This document shows positions 1 to 8,799 of a DNA stretch of 16,976 bases, in pieces. The DNA comes from Pyrenochaeta sp. MPI-SDFR-AT-0127 (lineage: Eukaryota; Ascomycota; Dothideomycetes; Pleosporales; Cucurbitariaceae). A program made the position numbers and the translations under genes. The notes below the pieces were generated by a model that was not told the origin of the DNA, ran no database searches, and saw only the letters and a program-made list of their open reading frames with translations. The stretch lies in the NCBI GenBank assembly GCA_020747015.1, contig JAGTJM010000164.1, forward strand, positions 1 to 16,976, written 5' to 3'. The number at the start of each line of letters is the position of its first letter. Position 1 is the first letter of the stretch.

Positions 1-533
1 ATCTTCTTATTACGAAGTAACTAAGAAATTACCTCCGCTAATAATTTTTTATTATTATCTACCTTCTTTTAATACTCCTCCCAAGTCTTATCTAGGGAAG
101 CCTAGGACATGTTAATATATAGCTTACCTAGATAAGTGTACTTAGTATACTTTAATTTCGACTCTAGTATAATGTAATAAACGGCACTAGTTATAAAACA
201 CTTATCGTAGGCGACTTTAGTAATAGTGTTTGTGCGAAGGATTTCGTTGTATAGACGAAGGTTGCGAATTTAAGAATTAGAAGATATCTTATCTTACGTA
301 GTGCCTAAACGCGGGGTACTATACACTATAAACTAACTCGGTAATAGACTACGTAATCCGGGACGGATCTTAAGGGGAAGGGAGATAGTGTTATAATCTA
401 GGTTTTGGATATAGGAGGGGCCCTTAGGGGGAACCCTCTCAACTAACCGTAAGTATCACTATAGGCGCTAACACGAGGTAAGGCCTAAAGCACGTGACTA
501 CTCGCTAGGCTAAGGACGAGCGCTCGCTATGAT

Positions 534-551
534 CGCGACGAGCGCGACGAG
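534..551. repeat. 9-bp CpG-rich tandem duplication
   Basis: CGCGACGAG occurs twice in direct succession (534-542 and 543-551), inside a CpG-rich stretch from about 481. It lies in a block otherwise stripped of CpA and TpG. This shows that CpG was not the mutational target here. Confidence 0.7.
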
Positions 552-590
552 CGTATTATATATATAGATGAGAATAATGTACCCCTATAG

Positions 591-769
591 CACATTATAA
601 TTAACCTTAAGTTATTATTGAATACTACTATTTAATACTTAGAACTACTTTAACTACTTATCTACCTCTACTCGCTCTAACTAGAAGCTTACTAAGAAAG
701 GCTCCTTAGTAACACCAGCTGCTTTATATTGTAGCCACTCTACTAAGGACACCCCACCTTTTAATATTA
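591..769 (+). repeat. LTR-like repeat, copy A (3' part only)
   Basis: This segment matches 11613-11786 and 15080-15262 almost base for base along its length. Most differences are C/T or G/A changes. It contains the conserved inverted pair TTACTAAG (689-696) and CTTAGTAA (705-712). The other two copies extend 160-250 bp further upstream. Here only a short AGGTAAGGCCTAAA match at about 476-489 is shared upstream, so copy A is either a truncated or a divergent member. It keeps more CpA/TpG (for example around 711-735) than the other copies, so it is less heavily mutated. The orientation is taken from copy C, where gag follows on the plus strand. Confidence 0.75.
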
Positions 770-1256
770 ACTAGGTAGCTTACTACTATATTAATCTTAA
801 TAAGGATAATACTCCTATTTAAGCTAATCCTTATTTAGAGGGAGATATTAGCTTAGGCTCTAATTCTCCTAGGTTATTAGTAGTCTCTAAGTTTCTACCT
901 TAGCGCTCTACGTAACTTTTCTAAAGTTAATCCTTATATAATAGTATAGGAAGTTCTAAACCTATAGGCTTTAGTTATTAGAAGATTAAGGGGATCCTAA
1001 CTTTAGAATAATAGACTTTAATTATAAATAGATCTAAATTAGATTATATTAATATAGGGGTTTAGATATAATCTTTTTAAATAAAGTAATATTATTAAGA
1101 AGCTATTACTAGTAGGGGCGAAGTTCTTCTTATAATATAATAATATAGGTAATAAAGGGTTCTAAAATAGATCTAAGTATAACTTAAAGGTATATAGAAG
1201 TGCGTACTACGGTAGATAACTAAGAATACCTCTATTCCTATAGGTCTAGTATAAAA

Positions 1257-1275
1257 GGATAAGAAGAACTTATCC
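1257..1275. repeat. Short perfect inverted repeat
   Basis: GGATAAG (1257-1263) and CTTATCC (1269-1275) form a 7-bp perfect stem around a 5-nt loop, about 65 bp upstream of a stronger hairpin at 1339-1368. Confidence 0.4.
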
Positions 1276-1338
1276 TACTATCTACTACTAAAGAGCTATA
1301 TTTATATATAGGGAAATAGAGGTAATAGGCCTATTTAG

Positions 1339-1368
1339 GGTAGTATTAGAGGTAGGTCTAATACTACC
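1339..1368. repeat. 12-bp perfect inverted repeat
   Basis: The 12 bases at 1339-1350 are the exact reverse complement of 1357-1368, with a 6-nt loop. Beyond the stem the flanks (about 1328-1338 and 1369-1380) stay partly complementary with one bulge, which suggests a roughly 50-nt imperfect palindrome. It may be the end of, or a hairpin in, a degraded element; no family is recognised. Confidence 0.6.
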
Positions 1369-2908
1369 TAAGTAGGACCCTTTATCCTATAGGAACGCGT
1401 GCGTGTCCCTATTTCTATATAATATTCGTTATATTTACTATTAGAGTTACTTTAGGCCTAATCTAACTTAGGTATAAAATTTAAACTATTATTAGATATA
1501 ATACTATTACTATTACTATAACTATTATTATCTATATTATAGCTCGCCTAAATCTACTTTTCCTTATTATTAATAATTTAGAGTAGATAGTAGATAAATT
1601 TAACTATATAGCTTATATACTCAGCCTAACTCTCTAGGTTTTATAGTTAGGTGAGTAGTTATATATTAGGCTCTTTCTACTATATACTCTTAAGCTATCG
1701 TCTTAACTTTTATATAAACGTTAATAGACTCTTTATACTTCTCTCTATTAGTTACTTAACTAGCTCTACTACTAGCTTTAGCTTTATTTTACCTTAGTTA
1801 GGTAGTTAGATCTAATATATAATATACCCTAGATTACGCTTTATAAAGTATTCTAGCTACTTTATCTAATTAAACTAGCTAGTTCTATTAGTTTTTATAA
1901 CTTCTACCTCTAGAACTTATAATACTTCCTTATACTACTATTATATTACTCTCTATTAAGTAAGTTATTACTTTACTATATCTACTACTTCCTAGGGAGC
2001 TACTAAACTACTACAATTTTCTCCTATATTAATAATAAAATATCGCTACTATCCTCCTATATAAAAGAATGTCTAAACTTTTACTTTTTTATATAATAAG
2101 TTTATATTACCTTTCTATAATTACTAGTAGTTTTTTTTATAATATATCTTTAGTATATTTAAGTTAGTAGTTATATTACTATAATCTTCTTCTTTATAGT
2201 AGAAGCTATTAAGTAGCTTTCTAAGTTCTTAAATTAGTAGTCCTAGTAGTCTTAGTAACTTAATATTTTATAGGCTCTTAATCTACTTATTCTAATAGTA
2301 TTTAATAATTACTTTACGCGTCTTATATCCTATACTATAATACTTCTATAGATATATATTAAGATTTTATATAGTAGTTATATACTACTTATAGATAATA
2401 ATACTATACTCTTTAAGAAAGTATATAGAGTCTTTAACTAACTATAATAAGTATATAGGCTATTTTTCTACGCTACTCTCTATCTATAATATTATTATTA
2501 ATTAAGTAACTAGGATCTATACGTTCTAGTAGAACTCTATATTTAGGGTAAAATCCTAACCCTATCTTAATATATACGCTACTAGGTATAGGGCTATAAG
2601 TTATAGAATAAGAATCTTTAGATACTAGTAAGTAGTTTTTATATAAGAAGCTTTATAAAAAAGAGACTATACTATATATAATTTAGTGTGACGATAGAGC
2701 CCCTAAATATTCTATTCTAAGTATAAGAAACCCTAGAGTTAAGCCTAATTAGGTACTATTTAGGTACGGAAACCCCTATCCTCTCGAGTAGGCTATTAAT
2801 ATTAGTATAGACTACCTCTTTTATAGGCTAGAGAAAGGAGGAACTAATATTATACTAAGCCTATTTAGATATAGATATAGCTATTACTATTATATCCTCT
2901 TAGATAGG

Positions 2909-2928
2909 TTTTACCCCTAGGGGTAAAA
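2909..2928. repeat. 20-bp perfect palindrome
   Basis: The ten bases TTTTACCCCT (2909-2918) are followed directly by their reverse complement AGGGGTAAAA (2919-2928), without a spacer. A perfect 20-bp palindrome in a mutated block is unusual. It could be a fold-back, a fused pair of element ends or chance. Nothing nearby identifies a function. Confidence 0.6.
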
Positions 2929-3295
2929 ATTTTAGTCCTAACCTAAACCCTAAATACCTATTTATACCCTATAATTATAATCTAAGAATAGGTAAAGGTA
3001 GCTAAAAAAATAACTTAAAAGTAGAAATAGGTTTCTAAGAAATAGCCTATAGTAGTAAATTCGTCTATAAAGGATTATAAATTAGGTTATAATAGTTTAA
3101 ATTAGGATAGGTAGGTTTTAAGAGTTTTAAGGACTAGGCGCAAAATTACTCGTCTATAGTAGTATCTAAACTAGAAAATATAATAATAAGTTTCTCTAGA
3201 TTATATTCTATAAAGCTATAAAGTTTTATATAAATTAACTTATATATTATAGAGTAAGAGTATTTTAAAATCTAGCGCTTGATTTTTAATAGGTG

Positions 3296-3337
3296 GTTAA
3301 GTAGAGGTATAGTTAAGTAGCAGGGATGGTTAAGTAG
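3296..3337 (+). repeat. Three spaced copies of GTTAAGTAG at a composition boundary
   Basis: GTTAAGTAG occurs at 3296-3304, 3312-3320 and 3329-3337, start-to-start spacing 16 and 17 bp. The last two units share the longer GGTTAAGTAG-plus-AGGGAT context in part. The array sits exactly where the AT-rich block gives way to normal-composition DNA. It may be a subterminal repeat of the element forming the block edge. Confidence 0.5.
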
Positions 3338-4174
3338 TAGGGATCTACGTTACTATGCAGTATCGCGTACCCTAGCTGCTGTGCTGTAGATCTAACAGCA
3401 TACTCTTTCCGGGCACGCACCCTTGTATCTGACACTGAGCCTCATGGAACACGTAGCCTATGGTGTGGTGTGCTTATCCACGGCCGGACATAACTTCTCG
3501 AATTGAAGTTGATCATTCAGAGCTTCTGGGAAGGGGGAATTTTCCTTGGGTGTGCGGGGAACTTTTGAGGCCGCGTGCCAGGGTGGCTCGAACTCGCTTG
3601 CACGATCCAGGCGGACCACAACCCTGGAATGACTCGCCATCAAATTCGATCGGGGAAGCGGGTGCGGAGTCTTCCATCCTCCGGGATCACCCCCGCAACT
3701 TATGCCCCAGGTGCCGTTTTGGAGAGCCCTGTCGAACTGTGGGTGTGCAACTTGAGGTTTTGCCGTCTTACCGACCCGACTACAACCCGATTGAGAAGAG
3801 AGGAATCCAAGCGAGTTGTGGCTCTCGTGGCCGTCATCGCCCATCTTGACAACCGACTCACTTGGGTTACCGACTCGCTTGCCACGTTGGTTGATTCGAC
3901 GAGGGGACTAAAGGTGGTGCAGGCACACCGATTAACTGGCTACTGCTAGGGTTGCATGGCGAATGCCGTCCCGTCGATGTCAAAACTATATTCGTCTCGA
4001 GTTAGTGTCCGAATGAGACAACTCTTCGACAGGTGCAAGCACATGGGACGGGTCGATCCTCTATCTTGGGCCAGTAGTAATAAATTTTGTCCTGAACACC
4101 GCCTTCTATCCCTTCTCAAATCCCTATATCCGACCGCTCGTTCCTTAGCGACAGTTTGCGACAGCGTCTCCACC
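3338..4174. other. Intergenic stretch upstream of the membrane protein gene
   Basis: Apart from the transposase scrap at 3742-3798, I see no gene here. Composition is balanced and CpA/TpG are normal, so the stretch was not strongly hit by RIP. A 7-bp inverted pair (GATCTAC near 3342, GTAGATC near 3387) lies close to the block edge. The last 220 bases would hold the promoter and 5' untranslated region of the downstream gene; no TATA box stands out. The frame of the downstream gene stays open back to an ATG at 3956, but that extension has no recognisable features. Confidence 0.5.
3742..3798 (+). pseudogene. Tc1/mariner (IS630-type) transposase scrap with third catalytic residue motif
   Basis: One plus-strand frame reads GVQLEVLPSYRPDYNPIEK. 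This closely resembles the conserved block of Tc1/mariner and IS630-type DDE transposases in which a Leu-Pro-Pro-Tyr-Ser-Pro-Asp-x-Asn-Pro-Ile-Glu motif carries the third catalytic acidic residue; here that glutamate is codon 3793-3795. The second Pro and the Ser of the family motif read Ser and Arg. Similarity fades within about 15 codons upstream and ends right after the motif, with no sign of the first two catalytic aspartates. The surrounding ORFs of about 125-129 codons on both strands do not otherwise look like proteins. I read this as a short fossil in the leading edge of the island. The motif is short, so chance is not fully excluded. Confidence 0.5.
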
Positions 4175-5035
4175 ATGTCAACGGTCCAAGACTTCCAGCT
4201 CGCAGCTTTGGCTGCTGGCTTCACCATCGGCTTTGGTTTCTTAACAGTATGGGAGGCCATCAAGCAGACGCAACGGAATCATAATCCGCTTAGGTCTGTG
4301 TACATCTACATGGTATGGGGAGAGATATTGGTGAACGCAATTGCTGTAATCACTGCATCGGTCTTTCTTAATGGGAAGTTAGGACCAACGTAAGTCCTTT
4401 ACGTCCTAGTAAACGTGGAGAGGAGGGTATAGTAATGACGCATTGTAGTGTTCCAGTCCTCTTCTCTATGCTCTTCCTCTGGGTCTTCCAAGTCCAACTC
4501 ATGAAAATCATTATAAACCGTATCGCCCTAATCGCCGAGCACCGCAGCACAGTCCGCAAAATAAAGTGGGGCACAGTTGCCATTATTACCGCTATTAATA
4601 TAGCCGTCTTTTGTATCTGGATCCCCGCGCACACTGTTCCACCTTTCAGCCAAACATTTGTCAACATCAACAAGGTCTGGGATAAGATCGAGAAAGTGCT
4701 GATTCTTATTGTGGGTGCGGGATTGAACTGGTACTTTTTGAGGACGGTGAAGATTAGGCTTGTGCGGCAGTATGGGTTGACCAAGTATGCGCCACTAGTG
4801 GGGTTTAATGCGAAGTTGATGGTTCTTAGTGTTGGGATGGATGTAAGTCGTCATACCTCCTTCAACCACCTTTTTTTTGGAGTTTTCTAATGAAATGCCG
4901 TTGTAGGCCCTGCTCCTCGGCCTAATGTTCCTTAAAAACCAAGTCGTATACATCCAATTCCACCCTTTCATCTATATGATCAAACTCAAGATCGAAATGT
5001 CTATAGCCTCTCATCGTGCGGCTTGCTCAGGGTAA
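4175..5035 (+). CDS. Seven-helix fungal integral membrane protein, three exons, tail cut by frameshift
   Basis: Exons 4175-4389, 4449-4842 and 4907-5035 join to 245 codons. The ATG at 4175 has a strong context (CCACC before it). Seven hydrophobic helices are visible at about residues 8-26, 42-65, 73-92, 111-131, 153-172, 191-212 and 214-234, with an Asn- and Pro-rich loop (IPAHTVPPFSQTF) after helix 4 and a GLNWYFLRTV stretch in helix 5. I recognise the pattern as a Pezizomycotina family of uncharacterised seven-helix integral membrane proteins, possibly receptor-like; no ligand or function is known to me. The splice joins are supported because protein similarity runs smoothly across both. 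After the last helix the frame is lost at about 5009: the natural reading continues in another frame, and this one stops at TAA 5033-5035 after seven foreign residues. The membrane core is intact, so a tail-less protein could still be made. An assembly error is possible. Confidence 0.72.
4390..4448 (+). other. Intron 1 of membrane protein gene
   Basis: This is a 59-nt intron, 5' GTAAGT, 3' TTGTAG, phase 2. The split codon AC|T gives Thr72 and the helix-3 frame follows directly. The intron contains an in-frame TAA, so splicing is needed for the full protein. Confidence 0.8.
4843..4906 (+). other. Intron 2 of membrane protein gene
   Basis: This is a 64-nt intron, 5' GTAAGT, 3' TTGTAG, phase 0, with a CTAAT branch-site candidate about 20 nt before the acceptor. 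Removing it joins helix 6 without a gap. Confidence 0.82.
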
Positions 5036-5398
5036 ACTGCAAAATGACATGGACCCCGAGGCATTCCCCTCTTCCACGGACCCCAACTCGCATTTCTACT
5101 CAGGAATTATATTCAGTCTCAGAACGTTGGCCGCGACTAAGTCCAGAGTGTTCAGTTGACGAGTCGATCGAAGAAGGTAGGGAGCATGATGAAGAGTGAG
5201 GTTCTGAGTAAGATTGATAGTGATGAGAATCTGGGGGGCATTGAGTGTAGGACAGATTTGAATTTTGTAGTGGAGAGGATTGAGATAAATAAAGGGGAGA
5301 GGAGCTCGAGGAGTAGCCATGAGGGTCCACATTCGGTGTTTGGGGATGAGACGCCATTATATAAGAGCGGTGTACGAGTAGCAGAGAGGCAGGTATAG
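5010..5398 (+). pseudogene. Detached C-terminal tail of the membrane protein, in two frames
   Basis: From 5010 a frame offset from exon 3 reads a hydrophilic tail beginning LIVRLAQGKLQND and running to TSKSRVFS-like sequence before TGA 5157-5159. From 5156 the frame returns to that of exon 3 and continues for 80 codons to TAG 5396-5398, including LGGIECRTDLNFVVERIEI, the kind of conserved end seen in the family. Two lesions therefore bracket the segment: a net loss of two bases in a CT run near 5007-5012, and a net loss of one base near 5154-5157. Together they remove three bases and restore frame, but the intervening stop at 5033 means the tail is not translated unless splicing or sequence correction removes the shifts. 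The changes are indels, so RIP did not cause them. Confidence 0.6.
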
Positions 5399-5405
5399 GA
5401 TCCTC

Positions 5406-5642
5406 GGCTAGTGAGATTTGTCCCCCCGTTTTAGTTGAAGCTCTGAACTGGAAGAACAGGTGTGATAATTCACTCTATCTATGAGCTGGAGACCTACATA
5501 TAGGTCTTATAGGAAAGAGTGTGTTTGGCAGTGGCTCATCACAAACAGTGATGAGCGGTCACATCGCATCACCGTTTGTGATTGGCCGTTACACCACGTG
5601 ATCTGGGATCCAACTAAATGTTGGGGACAAATCTCACCAGCC
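5406..5642. mobile_element. MITE-like element with 20-bp terminal inverted repeats
   Basis: GGCTAGTGAGATTTGTCCCC at 5406-5425 is the reverse complement of 5623-5642 at 19 of 20 positions; complementarity ends sharply outside both, giving a 237-bp unit without a transposase. Inside lies a second, nested inverted repeat (5538-5553 with 5567-5582, 15 of 16 matching, 13-nt loop) and a small hairpin at 5491-5506. The 87-codon ORF at 5481-5744 crosses the right end and is not gene-like. I see no target-site duplication (flanks CCTC and AAAA), so the superfamily cannot be assigned. The unit sits between the stop of the membrane gene's tail and the promoter region of the next gene, about 430 bp upstream of its ATG. 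Confidence 0.6.
5538..5582. repeat. Nested inverted repeat inside the MITE-like element
   Basis: ATCACAAACAGTGATG (5538-5553) pairs with 5567-5582 at 15 of 16 positions. The left arm also contains its own perfect 9-bp hairpin (GCTCATCAC 5534-5542 with GTGATGAGC 5548-5556), so the region can fold in two competing ways. Confidence 0.65.
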
Positions 5643-6068
5643 AAAACACGTTACCGTAGTTACATCTCAATACATGGTGTTTCCCCAATTTGGCAGCCCA
5701 GCCCATACAAATTATATCCGGAAAATGCCGCCCTTAGGCCGTAACCGAAGGAAGGAGGCGGCCAAACATGGGATAACCTTACCTCTGTCATGTGAATCCC
5801 CTTACGATAGGTCTGTAACCGATAACCCTGCTTGACAGTGCGTCAGGTGGTAAGCCACGGTGTACGTTGAGATGAGATGGGTGCGCTACTGCATGCCACT
5901 TACGTTACCAATGAAAGCTAAGTTTTTCGCGATTTCCATACAATATAGAAAGCCCACAGCTACGCTTTAAACGTCATGCTACTCTTCTCCTACACCACTG
6001 GTACCTGTCATGACCCCCCTTGTCATCGAATGCCGATGACTAACGTTGCCTTTCGTTGAAGTACCACC
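5643..6068. other. Intergenic region, presumed promoter and 5' UTR of the rhodopsin-type gene
   Basis: Composition is balanced and there is no convincing ORF. A pyrimidine-rich stretch (TACTCTTCTCC, about 5979-5990) precedes the start by about 80 bp, a common fungal core-promoter trait. No TATA box or known operator could be assigned. Confidence 0.35.
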
Positions 6069-7139
6069 ATGGCCGGGGAAACTCCTTTGGACGGCAACGT
6101 GACAACGGCGACAAAGCACTATATAATCTGCGGCACCCTGTTCACTATAGCAGTTGCTGTCTACATTATGCGAATGTATACGCGCCTTCGCAACCTTGGC
6201 TGGGACGATTATACTATCACTCTGGCTGTTGTATGTGTCGTATTTACTTAATGATGTATACTTCGAAGGTGTTGACAACTCCAAACAGGTAATATGCACC
6301 GTCGAACTCGCTCTTCAGATCGCCGCTTACAGCCAGGGATTGGGCCGTTACCAGTACTATGTATCTGCCGAAGATCAAGTTGACATCTTTCGCTATATCT
6401 TCGCAATGTGTCTGGTGGGAATATGGACTGCTCCGCTTGTGCGAATCTCTATCTCATGCATGCTTTTACGGCTTAAAACCTCCCCAGCATGGCAGTGGGT
6501 CTTAAAGACAATTATTGGTATCCAGATTGCCTCAGCTGGTGCTTCGAATATATGCCAGGTAGTTCAATGCCGCCCTGTCCGCGCTATGTGGGATGTTGTC
6601 CCCGGTGCCAAATGCTGGAGCCCTGCCCAGATCCAGGCATACGGATATGTTTATAATTGTGAGTATCAACGAGATTTATACAGGATAATAATTACTAACG
6701 CCCTCTAGCCGTTAATATTATGAGTGATATCCTCTTGTCTCTCATGCCAATATCGTTCATCCGAAAGCTGCGAAGACCTCTATTTGAGAGGTTACTTCTA
6801 GCCTTTTTAATGGCCTTAGGATTAATTGCAGGATCCATCGCAATAATGAGACTAATCTCGTTAAGGAAATTTGACCTGACGTCAGGGGGCAGCCTTCGGT
6901 CCTTGAGCGAGACAGTTTTATTGACTAGGGTTGAGGAGCTTGTCGGTATAATTGCGGCTTGTGCTCCATTACTCAAGCCTTCGTTAGTCAGCATCTTGCA
7001 TAGTTTAGGAATAATCACCAAAGACGCGACAGTGTGGCATTTAAATTCCTTTGTATACAGGAGTAATAGGAGGCGCCAGCTAGACTCTATAAGCACTGAG
7101 GTCGGCAATAGCAGACGCAATAGTTCGGATGGAACGTGA
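6069..7139 (+). CDS. Fungal rhodopsin-domain integral membrane protein, three exons
   Basis: Exons 6069-6230, 6289-6658 and 6709-7139 give 963 nt and 320 residues. The ATG has an ideal context (ACCACC before, GCC after). Family marks of the fungal Rhodopsin_dom (Pth11-like/SAT4-type) seven-helix proteins are present: TRLRNLGWDDYTI at residues about 38-50 at the start of helix 2, a GLGRYQYYVSAEDQ loop after it, a helix-3 stretch with SCMLLRLKTSPAWQW, a CQVVQCRPVRAMWD loop, a LMPISFIRKLRRP segment, and RVEELVGIIAACAPLLKP near the end. The tail is basic and Ser/Arg-rich. There is no N-terminal CFEM domain, so it is not the full Pth11 architecture. Such proteins sit in the plasma membrane or endomembranes; some are receptor-like, and most have no known role. 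The frame is intact after splicing and no lesion is seen. The AT-rich block begins about 180 bp after the stop. Confidence 0.82.
6231..6288 (+). other. Intron 1 of rhodopsin-type gene
   Basis: This is a 58-nt intron, 5' GTATGT, 3' AACAG, phase 0. It holds TAA and TGA in the upstream frame. Joining LAV to VICTVELALQ completes helix 2 without interruption; the alternative acceptor at 6267-6268 would break the frame. Confidence 0.75.
6659..6708 (+). other. Intron 2 of rhodopsin-type gene
   Basis: This is a 50-nt intron, 5' GTGAGT, canonical CTAAC branch site about 10 nt before the CTCTAG acceptor, phase 1 (T|CC makes Ser). It joins GYVYN to VNIMSDILLSL in helix 5. Confidence 0.85.
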
Positions 7140-7320
7140 ATAAGGGACTAAATTGCCACAACATTTTCCTTTTACTAGGGCAGGGAAAGGGTGCAAATTA
7201 TAAAGCGTTCGAACTTTATTATTATACAGCCGCAGTTATAGTTCTTATTATGCACATTTTGAATTATAAACGATGCGTAAGGGCTCGCGGGAGCTAAGCT
7301 TCTTACGCGTGACCCTAATA
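7140..7320. other. 3' flank grading into AT-rich DNA
   Basis: CpA/TpG are still present here and fall away past about 7380. A 7-bp inverted pair GCGTAAG (7275-7281) and CTTACGC (7302-7308) may mark an element end. No gene is visible. Confidence 0.35.
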
Positions 7321-8400
7321 TACCCGGTTACTACTTAAGTATTCTATCTCGTAATGCCCCTGTATTACGAAACTAAACCCAATACAATTATCTTATCTAC
7401 GCTTAGGTCGCCCTCTAACGCTACTATTCTATCCCTAAAACTATATACTCGCCCTAGTAATACACTCTTTAACCTAGATAGGCATAATATTTAGGTAGTT
7501 TAGGCCTTAGTTATACTATCTTTTTTTTTATATCTTATTTTCTCTTCTAGACTATATCTATTCTAAAAGCTTATGATTAGGATCGCGGATAGCACGTTAG
7601 CGCGCTCGGTCTTAATAGATATACTACTTCGAATTAGCCCCTTATTCTCCTAAGAGGCCTATACCTATATCCTACTCTCCTCTAATCTAACCGCTAAGAC
7701 TTCTATAGGGGCTTTCTTTATAATTAACTAACTTAACTATATATCTCTTCTATCTCTCTATTTCCTCCTAAGCTCTCTACTATAGTAGATATACTATCCT
7801 TTCTATAGCTATCTCTCTATCTTTCTAAATACTTCTAACTAAGTTAGGTAGCTAAGCTAACTATAGAGTCCCTACCTAGAGTAATATTTAGGATATTACT
7901 AAAACCTACCCTACTTTTACTTTTATAAATATTAGGTATATATACGTAGATTAATAGATTTATATACCTAATATTTCCTAGTTAATAGTAGAAGTAAATA
8001 CTCTCTTATATTATCCTATATCCTATTAACTATTATCTATAATATAGTTCTCCTCTTACCTCTACTCTAGATTAGTTATTTAATTAGTAGTCTAGTATTT
8101 TTTATCTTATATTTTACTATTACTATAGATATAATTTTATTTCTATCTATTATTATAGTACTATAAAGACCTCTACTAGGGAAATAGTAAAGAGTAAAAG
8201 TTAATTCTTAGGAATAGAGTAAAGGTAGAGTAATATAGGAGGGTAATACTAAGATAGTAAGACTACGCTTTTAAAAAGAGTATTAGAATAGAGAACTATT
8301 CTATTACTTTTACTATAGAAATTAATTTACTAGTACTATATAGAGTATACTACTAGTAGGGGGTAGTCTAAGGGTCTTATTAATTCCCTAAAATAGTTTA
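7321..8400. repeat. AT-rich RIP-mutated block
   Basis: From about 7390 CpA and TpG almost vanish and TA-rich words dominate, as in the other blocks. There are no starts and no ORFs. The only strong structure is the inverted repeat at 7927-7976. The element family cannot be read. Confidence 0.8.
7927..7976. repeat. 16-bp perfect inverted repeat
   Basis: AAATATTAGGTATATA (7927-7942) is the exact reverse complement of 7961-7976, with an 18-nt loop. It survived mutation as a perfect pair, so it is either young, symmetrically mutated, or favoured by low complexity. Confidence 0.6.
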
Positions 8401-8404
8401 GTTT

Positions 8405-8799
8405 TGGAGTAGGGGGCATTCTACAGCGGTATACCTAGATACGCCCTTAAGCAAACTAATAAGCGCCGTGGCCGTGCACGCCTTGGCACTGCTCCCAATC
8501 CCAAGCCGGGTTTTATCTGCGTGTAAGAATCCTCCACACTTTCAGACACAACATCAATCAATACAACGCTGCTGCTTATCATTATTATCTTAACTTTCAT
8601 CATTTCAGCACTTTCAGAGCGACAATCCGGCCATCCACCAGGCTAACCGACTCTAGGTGGCCCAAAATATTTCGAAAACGGTCATATAAGCTTGCCCCGC
8701 ATGCCACAGCTGATTGATCGGCATTATCTTTAATACACTTCAGAAACCGGTGAACATCTCATTGAGCACTTGAATTGCTCATGCCAAACATATTGCACA
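8405..8799. promoter_or_regulatory. Upstream region of the HET gene
   Basis: The sequence returns to balanced composition abruptly at about 8405. No convincing coding region: a short plus-strand frame reading KRRGRARLGTAPNPKPGF (about 8460-8516) ends at TAA and is not recognised. CATATAAG at 8683-8690 lies about 110 bp before the ATG and could act as a TATA element; this is weak. Confidence 0.25.

Larger units (their letters stand above)
1..3290. repeat. AT-rich RIP-mutated transposon graveyard (left block)
   Basis: This block is AT-rich and dominated by TA, CTA and TAG words. From about position 560 onward CpA and TpG are very rare, while CpT, CpC and CpG persist. That is the expected outcome of fungal RIP, which turns CpA into TpA on either strand. 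No ORF of useful length starts here because ATG needs TpG. The first 560 bases are less affected and include a CpG-rich patch at 481-551. The 3' part of the LTR-like repeat lies at 591-769. Downstream of it, 800-900 reads for a while like a coding frame with TAA/TAG where Gln codons may have been, but I cannot assign it to a family. The orientation and identity of the rest (about 900-3290) are not recognisable by eye. Confidence 0.85.

Noticed and set aside
800..900. Coding-like frame after repeat copy A, with stops at possible Gln positions
   Set aside because: Reads plausibly for about 35 codons, but no family can be named and it does not match the gag frame after copy C.
2938..2955. CCTAACC/ACCCTAAA words resembling telomeric repeats
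   Set aside because: Only two or three degenerate units in CTA-rich DNA; no array.
3575..3600. GTTCGAGCC on the minus strand, suggesting a tRNA T-arm
   Set aside because: The five bases on either side do not pair, and no cloverleaf can be built.
3458..3949. Overlapping ORFs of 124-129 codons on both strands
   Set aside because: Apart from the 19-codon transposase motif, none reads like a conserved protein; opposite-strand frames of similar length suggest chance openness in GC-richer DNA.
5481..5744. 87-codon plus-strand ORF
   Set aside because: It crosses the right end of the MITE-like element, is composed of inverted-repeat sequence, and shows no domain or helix.
8421..8603. 60-codon minus-strand ORF and a short basic plus-strand frame upstream of the HET gene
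   Set aside because: No recognisable motif and no support from neighbours; short enough to be chance.
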